Shown in pieces: positions 50,371 to 61,241 of a stretch of DNA of 64,000 nucleotides. Both the position numbers and the translations under genes were made by a program. Below the pieces are notes generated by a model. That model searched no databases, had not been told where the DNA came from, and saw only the letters and a program-made list of their open reading frames with translations. Position 1 is the stretch's first letter. Each line of letters begins with the position of its first letter. Source of the stretch: Cucumis sativus (Eukaryota > Streptophyta > Magnoliopsida > Cucurbitales > Cucurbitaceae); NCBI RefSeq assembly GCF_000004075.3, contig NC_026657.2:33962732-34026731 (forward strand), in the 5' to 3' direction.

Positions 50371-51276
50371 TTTTTCAATTCCCATTAACTAACTATTGGT
50401 ATTACATTTCAATTTCTACCCTTCCCGACATAACCATCAACCATTGAGGACCTTCCAACGCTCTTTGAGTAAAAATAAACGAATTGTTCTCCATTTAGAA
50501 ATAAAAGAATTGGCATTGAATTCTGTCCCAAGGATTCTCGAGTTTTCAACATGGTGCTTCTAAGAGAACCTATATCTAGTTCAGATGAGTCGATGTTTTG
50601 AAGAAACCCCAAAGCTTCTGTTCTTTCCACAAAATTCATTTAAAGTTGTCTATCGAGATACTACTAAGTAGGAAAAAGTAACTAACGTAACAAGACGTAA
50701 CATAAACTTTTAAGTAGGAAAAACCAAAGACTGCCTTTGTAGAAGTTCATCAAAATAAATTATCCATTTACTTGCTTAATCATTGAGTGCGACAAAGGAT
50801 GTGAATGCCCCTTGGTAAAACATACACTATTGATATATCTTTAATGTGATTAGCATGCATTGCTCGTGAGCTCGAGCTGTTTATATGCATATGAAACTTG
50901 AACGAGTTTGAGCTCCTTTGCACACTACATGACCTTGAGCATTGCATTTATGCAATTTTATTTTTGGTTGCATCATTTTCGATATAAATTTTTTATAACT
51001 AAATAACCACTTGTGTCATACCTTTATTCTTAATCTTTCCACCTTACTTGCTAAGAAAAATGCATATTTAAATTTTTTTTCTCAAAAAGATAAATCATAA
51101 TTAAATTAGAGAACATCTAGAGTGTTATGATATATATATATATTTATTTATTTATATAACATATGTTCTTTTTTGTATTTGTAGTGTCCAGTGTTTATTT
51201 TATTCTCTACATAAATATGTAACTTTTCTTTGACTCAATATGAATAAGAAATATACTTTTCTGAATTCTGGATTCA
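50371..51276. other. Spacer before the copia remnant
   Basis: AT-rich DNA with an (AT) run at about 51131-51142. The last 150-200 bp (to 51276) are probably the 3' part of a 5' LTR, since a primer-binding-site-like sequence follows directly. The LTR's left edge could not be found. Confidence 0.4.
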
Positions 51277-53805
51277 TGGTATAAGAGTTGTTAAGGTTTC
51301 AAATGACCATTAGTTTCCTTCTCCATTAGGCTTGAGTTTAGGTTACCTTCTACTGATCGTTTGTCGACACTGCCCATACCATAAAAAGTGCCACCTCCGT
51401 TCGCCCAAATCTGTCTTCGTTGATCGTCGGGAAACACCGCGCGTTATCTTCACACGCTGCCAAAATCTCCCTATACTTCATCCACTCATTGATGCATGAG
51501 AGCGCATGAGGACTTCGGGTTTGACAAAAATTGAGAGCGCATTGGGTTTATCAAATAGGATTCGGGTTTGACGAAAATTGAAGGTTACGCCATTGTTTTA
51601 GGGTTTTATTCCAATTTTGCAGCTATTTGGATTGGGTTTTTCTTTGTTTGTGTAGACTACAATCAATGTGTGACTTCAATATGACCGACATAAAAAATTT
51701 GGTAATCTCCAACGTTATTCCCTTAGCATTTAAGATCACATAACATAAGTTAAATGGATCTAATTATTACGATTGGCGTTAGACAATTTTGTTTTATTTG
51801 AGAAGTATTGATATGGATGATCATATGCTGAAGATCCTCCATAAGATGCAAAGCAGAAGGATTGCCTTCGTGATGATGCATGTTTATATCTCCAGATCAA
51901 CATCTCAATTGAGAGTGAGATAATTTGATCGGTTGATCATTGTGAGTCTGTTAAAGAATTTATAGAATTTTTAGATTTTCTATATTCATGTAAAGAGCAA
52001 TATTTGAAGTTTGTATGCAATTTTTTCGTGTTGAACAAAAGCTGAGTCTCACCAGTTACTTTATGCGGCTTAAGAAGATAACTGTCGAGCTTGGCTTGTT
52101 GTTACCTTTTAATCCTGATGTTAAAGTTCAACAAGCTCAACGAGAGAAGATCGATGGCTGTTATGATCTTTTTGAATGAACTCTTACCTGAATTTGGAAC
52201 GGTAAAGACACAGATTCTCTCTGACTCTAAGATTCCATCATTAGATGATGCTTTCACTCGTGTCCTTTGCATTGAAAGCTCTTCGACTGGTGTGTCTATT
52301 CCTCAACGCAGTAGTGCTCTCTTTAGCAAGAACAATAACCCTCAGGCACCTCGAGTGATGGATAGCCATGTTCAGAGGAATAGTAATGATCATTGAAAAA
52401 CAGATTCTGCAAAGATTGTTTGTAACTACTATCGTAAGTCAACGATCTCAACATGCTCAGATAGCCTCCACATGTGATATACCAGAGGCGTCAGTTACTA
52501 TTTCTGCAAGGAGTTTGTTAAGTTTCAGAATTACCAAGATTCATTACAAGCGTCATCTTCCTCTACTTCGGTTGCATCCATCGTTGCCTTAGGTAATACA
52601 AAGTGTCTTCTTACATCATCTGCCAAATGAGTCATAGACACTGGTGCCACAGCTCATATGATAGGTAATTCTCGCCTATTTTCTAAATCGTTGTCCCCTA
52701 CCCCTTTTTCATCTGTTACATTAGCAGATAGCTCCACATCTTCTATTATTGGCTCTGACACTATTCATCTTACCCCATCATTTTCTCTCCCTTCTATGTT
52801 ACATTTAGCTAACTTATCCTTTAATTTAATTTCTACTAGTCAACTTACTCATGACCTAAATTGTGTTGTCTTATTCTTTTCTGGTTATTGCTTGTTTTAG
52901 GATCGTGTGACGAAGAAGATTATTGGTAGAGGATATGAGTCAGGAGGCCTTTTATCTCTTTGATCATCAAGTACCGCAAGCTATGGCATGTCTTGTCGTT
53001 CCCTCTCCCTTTGAAGTCCATTATCGTTTAGGTTATCCATCTTTGTTCGTGTTGAAGAAACTTCACCCAAAAGTTAGGTCTTTGTCCTCTTTAAATTGTG
53101 ATTCGTGTCGATTTGAGTCAGTTCATTTTGATATTTGGGGTCTGTGTCCAATTGTATCTCAAACATGCTTTAGTTATTTTGTTACTTTTGTTGACGATCA
53201 TTCTTGGTTGTATTTAATGAAAAATTGTTATGAGTTACTATCTCACTTTTGTGCCTTTCATACTGAAATAAAAAAATAAGTTTCAATGTCTCTCTCAAAA
53301 CTTTGTGCACTGATAATGCAAATGGATATTTTTCTCGGCTCTTACTTGTGTGAACATGGAACTATTCATCAGTCTTCGTGTGCTGACACTCCGTCTCAAA
53401 ATGGCGTTGTAGAACGAAAAAATAGGCATTTACTTGAAATTGCCCATGCTTTATCGTTTCAAATACATGTTTCGAAAACCTTTTGGACGGATGCTATTTT
53501 CACAGCTTGTTTTTTTATTAATAGAATGTATTTCTCTGTTCTTAATGGTGAGATTCCCTACAGTGTCTTTTTTCTACTAAGAATTTGTTTCTTATTGCTC
53601 TTAAGATATTTGGTTGTGTCGGTTTTGTTCGCGACGTCGTCCTCATCATACTAAATTAGATCACAAATCCTTGAAGTGTATCTTCTTGAGTTATTCACGA
53701 TATCATTGTTATTGTCCTACCCTTAAAAGATGGCTTATTTTTATAGTTCAAGTACCAGACTTTTCCTTATTTTATTTTATTAGAGAAAGTTATTTAATTA
53801 TTTAG
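51277..53805 (+). mobile_element. Degenerate, truncated Ty1/copia retrotransposon
   Basis: TGGTATAAGAGTTG at 51277 resembles the TGGTATCAGAGC primer-binding site complementary to initiator tRNA-Met. Downstream, fragments appear in copia order on the plus strand: gag (LNGSNYYDW near 51760; LPEFGTVKTQILSDSKIPSL near 52180), protease active site DTGATAHM (about 52639), GAG pre-integrase (EVHYRLGYPS) and integrase (FVDDHSWLYL; QNGVVERKNRHLLEIAHAL). The end is a short piece HTKLDHKSLKCIFL at about 53650. Stops and frameshifts occur in every part. The CCHH zinc finger of the integrase is largely deleted, and reverse transcriptase, RNase H and a 3' LTR are missing. It is an inactive relic. Confidence 0.85.
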
Positions 53806-55447
53806 AGTCCCTTCGTTTTCACAATTGAAAGATTAATTATACTCTATGAATGAATTTAATGCTAAAATCAAGTTTTTTTTTTTTTTTAAAAAAAGGAGTA
53901 TTAAATGCTAAGTGTTTGGTCATATGTAATGCATAAACCAAATGACTCGTGACATTATTTTGGGTTTTTAAATGGTCACTTCTTTTTTTTATATACGGTT
54001 AAGTACGTAGATATTCCCTAAAATAATGAAATTTTTATCTCCACCAACAAAGTTTGAAGTTAGGATTAGAGTTTAACTACAATCTTATTGAAATAATTCA
54101 TAATAAAATATAAAAGATTGATTTTTTTTTCTCAAAAATAAAATTATCGTTAAAAAAAACTCCTAGCCCTCTAAAAAAAAGGTTTGGAACTTTCCCCTCC
54201 CAAAAGAAATTTTCAAACTAAAAATAATTTAAAAATTAAATTTTATATATTTTTTAGTGTGAAATCAAACCCCTCTTTCTCTCTTATTTGACGATATCTT
54301 ACTAACTTATTCAACGAAATTAAGGTAAAAAAATATCCATCATCCAAATTCATAATTTATCAAACTTAACATAAGAAAATCAAATTTGAAAAATTAATGT
54401 TTTTGAGGAAGAAAGAAGATAAAGAAACTAACTCATTGCATACAATTTACTCCAGAGACAACACTTCCACATGTTGTATGGTCATTTTTCTTTTTGTGAA
54501 TTTCTGAAAAATTAAAAAATTATTAAGTATCTATAATTAAGAAATCATCAAAAGAGTTGAGGAGTGAGTTGAGGGGAGCTTGAGCCCCACAAACCAAAAT
54601 TGAAAAAGAATATAAAAAAAAACCTTTTAATTTTTCAGATGATTCTAATAAGAAAAATATTTAAAAAATAAGGAAAGAATTCCAATAGGTGGAATCTTTG
54701 AAGATTCTCAGTTTGATTCGAAGGCTTTGATGATGATGTGAAGATTGTCTATTTATTTTGAGTTTGTTTTGGCAACAACAATATATTGAAATATTCCCAA
54801 TAATATCAGATAAATGATATCATGTTTTTCCTTCTTTGTTTTTTGCAATGGAAAATGTACTTTGTAAAAGCATTTTCACTTAACTAAACAGAAGTTAATA
54901 AAATCTAGATTGTAGATATAAAGAAGTTTATTTTGTTGATATTGATTTGCTGATATGTGTTGGGAGAGCCTGATACTTTTTAATATTATTTACTACGTTA
55001 CATTGATATTTGAGATAGAAACAAACTGATATCCAAAAAGGACAGAACTTTTATTAGGAAAATGAAACAAAGACAAATAAAATGAAAATAGATCAATATT
55101 TTAATAAAGGGAAATGAAATTGTCTCTTATAACCAAATCAAAGTGAATGAATAGTACAAGCAACTGATAGAAATGAGCAACAACAATAACAAATCGTCTA
55201 AATAATTTAAAAAAATGAAAGAAAGTTTCTTTCTTCAGGCCTTCTTCCAGTTGCATTGTTCATAATCTTCTTCCCTTTGCAGAAGATTGGTTTTTTGAAA
55301 GATTCCATTTTTGCTGTTTTCTCATCCTCTACGTTTCTCTTATTCTTCGCCATGATTGGTGTTTTTTTGGTTGTAAAATAGTGAATTAAATTAAAGTTTG
55401 AAAATAAAATTAAAATTTGGTTTTGTTGTTGGTCTGTTCTGTTCTGA
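53806..55447. other. Gene-free spacer
   Basis: AT-rich DNA between the copia remnant and the 3' end of the pectate lyase gene. A minus-strand open frame at 55207-55467 is short, overlaps the pectate lyase end and shows no family similarity. The region near 55200-55447 probably holds the pectate lyase 3' UTR. Confidence 0.5.
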
Positions 55448-57041
55448 TTAGCATGGGCGACCAACATAACAGTTGAGTGAGCCAGAGAAGCGAGTCAGCC
55501 TTCTAACAAAAGTGCCAGGCTTAGCCTTTATCATGTCGAACCTGCTGTATGGTCTTCGTTTGCTTGGATTCCCGGACTGAACGAAATAAGCTCCATTCAT
55601 CATCAAATCCCCTTCCGATCTCCATGTCCATGTTTTCCATACACTCTCTGTTGCATAGTTTCTATTTGTGATCTGCATGTATACAAAAATTATTCGTTAA
55701 TGAATTTCATTTTGTTAGGGTATCAGAGCCTATTAGACTGTCTTGGTTTTTTTTTTTTTTACCTGTCGTGCAGCAGGGTTGGGTGGGGCAATGAAACGGT
55801 TTCCTTGACTGATAATGGTGGGATGTTGACTGCCACCAATGGCGTACATGAGCCAGTGAGTGTAATCATTGTTGACGACATGGAAGAAACCCCATCTGCA
55901 TCTTGGCATTCTCTGCACTAATCCCTTTCCAAAATGGTTGAATGCGACGGTCACTTGCATGATCGAGTCGCCTTGATATGAATCACTTGCACCAAACAGC
56001 ATCACCTGTGTAATGAAATGGAGAGTATTAAGTTATGTTTTTGAAAGATTTAAAGAGTATGTGCAAGAAGTAATTTGAATCATATAGTTTACATCATTGT
56101 GATGAGTGAAATGAGAGTTTGAGATGGTGATTGCAGTAGAGCCTTGGATTGCGTCGATAAGTCCATCTTGGCAATTAGACATGGAGAGATGATCGAGCCA
56201 GATGTTGGTTGATCCAAAGATGGAGATACCGTCTCCATCACTAACTGTTCGAAGACCGACATGGTTGGCAGTGTCGCGGATCATGCCACCGCCAGTTGAG
56301 ATGACATGGTGGATGCGAAGGCCATGGATGATTACATTCCGAGCGAATTGAATGCTAAGACCAGCACCGTAGGCAATGTGAACATTGGCACCACGAGCAT
56401 CGATTGTCTTGTGGCTAGTAATCATCAGCTCCTTGGATAGCCTAATAATCATGCTACGCGCAAAAATGATCCATAAAGGTTTCTTTTGAAGAGCGCCATA
56501 TCTAAGGGTTCCAGGCCTAGGATTAATAACATCGTTATCTGATGGATCAGTCACAACGTAGATACGTCCCTTTTTGCCACCAGTGGTTTTTCTGCCGAAA
56601 CCAAGCACACATTTGGCAAGCTTCTTACGGTTCTTGGCCCAATTTGGGTCACAACGCCAGCAACGATCAATTGGATTTGTAGCCAAGCAGGGCCCGTTGT
56701 ATTTGGATAGGCTCCTCCTGGTGCTATTGCTTCCCTCTATCCCCTCCAAAGCTCTACATACAAAACAAAACGTCAATGTCAATAGAATACCATCCAAATG
56801 AGTAGTCAGAAGTGAAGTAGAAAGATTATATATTATAAACATACAGATGAACATGTTGATTGAAATGGTCAGTGACATTCATGGGGTCAGGGTGGAAAGC
56901 TTCAAGAGAAGCTTGTTTAGCTTCTTCAGACTTCTGGAGCAAAAAATCATCAAACTCAGCAATACCAGCTCTAAGAGTTGGCATAAGAACAGCCATTGAA
57001 ACCAAAACCATCACAACTTTAATTTTACAACCTGTCATCAT
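55448..57041 (-). CDS. Pectate lyase (PL1 family)
   Basis: It cleaves de-esterified homogalacturonan in the cell wall by Ca2+-dependent beta-elimination. Four exons (minus): 57041-56845, 56753-56093, 56005-55763 and 55672-55448, 1326 nt or 441 residues. A hydrophobic leader (about residues 6-25) is followed by a plant N-terminal pectate-lyase region ([16 protein letters not shown]), then the beta-helix: [53 protein letters not shown] and [21 protein letters not shown] (catalytic-type Arg in 318-323). The calcium-binding DGLIDA is present. Unusual features: Trp324 replaces the His normal in RMPRCRHG(Y/F), and [11 protein letters not shown] replaces the usual DHNSLSNCADG. The start at 57041 is favoured over an ATG at 57083 because a TATA box lies only about 17 nt before the latter. 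Confidence 0.93.
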
Positions 57042-57099
57042 TCTCCTTTTTCTGGACGAAGACCCAATAAAAAAATCAAACAAAAAAGGACCTTTCTTA

Positions 57100-57106
57100 T
57101 TTTATA
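57100..57106 (-). promoter_or_regulatory. TATA box of the pectate lyase gene
   Basis: TATAAAA on the minus strand, about 60 nt upstream of the chosen ATG (57041). Transcription would then start near 57070, which excludes the upstream ATG at 57083 from the message. Confidence 0.5.
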
Positions 57107-58477
57107 TGTAGAAAGAAAAACTCTTTTTTTTTTAGGTTCTTACTAAAAAGCAAGCTTTTTGGGCTGGTCAAGGTCTAAGAAAGAACCCCAAATAGGTAAA
57201 AAAGACCTACTTTATTCAAGACCTTGCCAGACCAAAATTAAAATGAACCAAACCTTTGTTTTTTTTTCCTTTTTTTTCCTTTTTCTCTTGCTCTTATTGC
57301 TTGCCCTTTCCAACTCCCTCATCAATCCATTATTTATAGTCTCATATTCTCCCTATTTTTGGGTTCCAAATTAACAACAACCACCATTCTCGTGGCTCAT
57401 TTGTGGGAAGTTTGTTACTTTTCATGGGTTCATCTTTTTTTTAGCAATACTCTGTTAGCTTCTTTGAATAGGCCTCTCCTTCTCATCTTCACATTTTCTT
57501 TTTAATCCTATCTATTTTATTTTCCTTTTTTCCCCTCTTAATACAACTCTTTTTAGGCTCTAATCTATTCATTTGTTATCTTATAACTTACATATAAATT
57601 ATTCAATTTTTTATGTTACAAAACATTTTTATGCCTGGATAACATAATTAAATTACCATGTATATAATATGCGTGGATAACATTTTTATGAGTTAATTTC
57701 ATATAATATAACTAATTTGATTCCATCCATATCAGTGACCATGTTAAAAATTACAAAATAGTTTTTATTGTCACTACATGAATTTTTTTTTTATTAAAGA
57801 AAAAAAAGAGAGAAAAACTCTTAAATCATTAATAAACCTACCACATATTCATTATCTTTAAAATTCTCTTAAATTTATTTAGAAGTTTCCTTTTTCTTTA
57901 TTTATATGGAAATGTTTCAACTGACCTTCAAAATTCTACCATAAGTGGATGCCTCAATCAGAAATAAGTATCAAAGTCCCACAATGGCATCCGACTTTAT
58001 AAGAAGATTAATTCCCGACTTAGAAGCTCTATTTCTTTAAAAGTTAACACTAATTTTATTCCTTAAAAATTACTTTTTATATATATCATAGCAAAAATGT
58101 TAAAATGGCTAAAAACAAATTGAGGAATTATAGCAAATTAAGCCAAATATTATTTATATCTCATCCTAAAATCATATGTGATAGATTTATTTTGGTTGTG
58201 AATTGAAAATAACTTATTTATTTATTATTATTAATATTATTGTTAAAAGTACTCTAAAATATTGTCTATTACGTCAACAAGTTTGAGTATCCAATCTTAG
58301 TATAACTTTGCATCTAAAAAACAAATATGATAATTTAAGAAGTCGATACAACTTAAACATTGCTTAACTAGTTAAGACATATATATATATATTTTTTTTT
58401 TCTTTTCGTAAAATGATAGAGTTTTGAATTCTTTCATCCTCACCCTCTCACACTTCCACTTAGTTGCATTAATTAAT

Positions 58478-58520
<43 letters not shown>

Positions 58521-61112
58521 AATGTGCTCTTTTAGGAATAAATGTTACCCAAGGTGATCTTGACGAGATCGGGAGAAACCCCATGTTGTCTAGGCAATTT
58601 ATAATAGGATATTAAATTTCAGATAGATCGTCATTAAAGTACTACTAGTTTTTAAGTTCTTATTGATTTCTAGGACGACCCTTATTGTATATACCTCTTT
58701 CATCTTTTGAGGAGATTATCTTTGGATTTAAGAAAAATTGTGATGACGAGAGATTACTAATCACATTGATAAAAACATTATAATTTAACTAAAAACATTT
58801 TTGCATACATTCTTTTCCTATATACATGTGTGTGGTCAATTAACTTCACAAATCACCAACTAACCATGAAAATGAATTAATATACATTATATTGATTTAA
58901 GTTTTGAGCTCTTTAATTATTTTTCTTTCTCAACCACACAATGTGTTAATTTCCATTCCAAATTCATGTTTTCTTAAACCAAGTATGACCTTTAGTTTTC
59001 AAGGCATATTTTATATGTGTTTGTTTGATTTTTTAAAATATTTATGTCATATTTAAAATTCGAAATAAATAGTTTTGAGGAGGATATGGTTTTTTAGAAA
59101 TTATTTCTCTAATTTAAAATGTCACGTAACTATTTAAAACAAAAAGTGTAAGGTTATTTGATAAACGGTCTCAAAAACTAAAAGAATATGTTTTGATAAT
59201 TTAGAGATTGTATTATTATAAACACGTATATTTTTAAAACTAAGAGTCCAAGACACGGTGTGTTTTAAAAGAGTAATTTTTCTACAAATTTGGTAGTGCA
59301 TAACTTTTTATTTTTTTCCTTTTTCTCCTAATTAAATAAAAGTGATCTGGTCTTTGATTTGTGAAAACTTGAGATTGTATGAACGAACTATGAATGAGGA
59401 GGACTTTTGCACATATTTTCAAAACAAAATCACTTTATTTATTTTATTTTTGTTCCCTTTTTAATATTAAAATGAAAAGAAAACAACATATCTTTAGTTG
59501 AGTTTCAAAAGAATTATTATTATTATTTTTTTAAAAATATATTGTTTTGAGTGGAAACAAGCTGCAGACAGCAACATATAAACCCTTCCAAGACAGATAC
59601 CAAACAGTGTTTCATAAACCACTGGGCAAAGTCACAATCGAAAGATATTCTATGTCACAACATTTTTATAACATAAAGAATTTTGAGATTATACATATTC
59701 CTTATAAACAGAGTTAATGTGGAGAATATAATTAATTTGAACAACTATTTGGCCACTAGGGAAATAAAGAAATTCTACATCACACACACTAGAAGAAGAG
59801 ATAGATTGTACACTTCCCATGAAATGGTCTTGACTTTTCTAATGAGTTGGCAATTTCTATTATCAAAAATGAATCATCTCTGATTTAATATAAATAAATA
59901 AAAAAGGATCTAATTCTAATGAATGAAATAAATGAAAAAAAAAGAAAAAAGGGATCAAATTCCATTTTCTTGAGCTACTTTTCAGACTCTACAAGGTTTC
60001 GGCATTATTCTTCTAAAAAGCAGGAAGGTGATGATGATGTCATCAATGGCTTCTCATATCTTTCATCAATAATGGCTTCTTGTAATTTTTCAGCTCTTTA
60101 TAGTAAAGAAAACTATAGAGACTTTAGGTTCTGTATAGCAAAAATTTTGCATTGTCTCAAAAGGAAATTCCTTCTCTCATGACAATTATTCTCATACTTT
60201 TGACCATATTTAGGAAAAATTCCATCTTACAACCAACTGCATTGAACTCTGCCACTATTTTTGCCATTACTTCACTTGCAATTCAGTTCTTTATTCCTTC
60301 TTCCACTGTTGCAAGATAACCAAAAAAGAAAAGGAATTATCAAAAGCCTAAACACTTGCTGCTTCAGTTTAGATTATTGATATTGTAAATGTCACATTTA
60401 AGGTATTATTGATATTGTAAACGACACATTATTAAAGTTTTTTAACCGTTTTTTAGTAAAGTTTAATAAATGATTAATGTTTGACTGGATTTGTAAGTCA
60501 CGAAACAACCAATTATAACACATTTTTACACTTTCTTTTACGTAGATTCAAGGTCACAAAAATGGCTTTGACACATTTTTAGAGTCTCTATGTGTTTCTT
60601 GAGTAAGGAAATGACAAGTCTAAGCATAGAGTTCAAATGAAAGATACACAAAACAGATTGAACTGCAGGAAATGGAGGGGGGAATAATGGAAATCCCTTT
60701 TTAATGTTGTTTCAAAATGAAGTAAAAGACTAAAGCATGAAGTTATAGAGTTTATCATGTCAGCCTAAGCTAGCTAGTTAGATCTCCTTTATTTAAAGAA
60801 CTGATAAATGTAAATTAAAGCATATGAGCACGAGAATCCTGAAATGTGGAATCTACTTTCATCTTACAGTGACAATAATACCCCCACTTTCCTAACTTAA
60901 TCACTTCCTGCAATTACATACTATTTATCACAATACTTATAATCAAATATCTAATCATCACACAAAAAGGTGATTCATAAAATCTATAACAAAATGGCTA
61001 GTTCTTAATCTTAATTATTAAAAAAAAGATCATATAGCATATCCAGTTTAATTATCAGTTAATAAATTCCTCTCCTATTATAAGATCTCTACATATACTT
61101 ATTAATATCTTC
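57107..61112. other. Divergent intergenic region of about 4 kb
   Basis: It separates the pectate lyase and PIN8-type genes, which are transcribed away from each other. It is AT-rich, with an AT array at about 58481-58517. The open frames at 59683 and 59919 are short, without family similarity, and rejected. No RNA gene or transposon terminus was recognised. Confidence 0.6.
58481..58517. repeat. (AT)n microsatellite
   Basis: About 18 uninterrupted AT units, the longest in the window; likely length-polymorphic. Confidence 0.95.
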
Positions 61113-61120
61113 TATAAATA
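61113..61120 (+). promoter_or_regulatory. TATA box of the PIN8-type gene
   Basis: TATAAATA, about 120 nt before the ATG at 61242; a start site near 61145-61150 is inferred. Confidence 0.45.
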
Positions 61121-61241
61121 AGGGAGGTGAAGGTCATTCTGGGCAATATTGGAATCAAGAAAAGCAGAGGAAAGTGCTTTATTAACAAGGAATTTCTATA
61201 GAGAATACGAAAAATTTTCAATCCTTCTTCTGCTGGTCACC

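Noticed and set aside
55718..55735. GGTATCAGAGCC in a pectate lyase intron as a retrotransposon primer-binding site
   Set aside because: The intron is only 90 bp and no LTR or internal sequence flanks the motif; chance is likelier.
57042..57083. Upstream ATG for pectate lyase
   Set aside because: A TATA box lies about 17 nt before it, so it is probably outside the transcript; the N-terminus from 57041 forms a normal signal peptide.
61149..61241. In-frame N-terminal extension of the PIN8-type protein
   Set aside because: It begins with TTG; the first ATG (61242) gives the standard PIN8 N-terminus.
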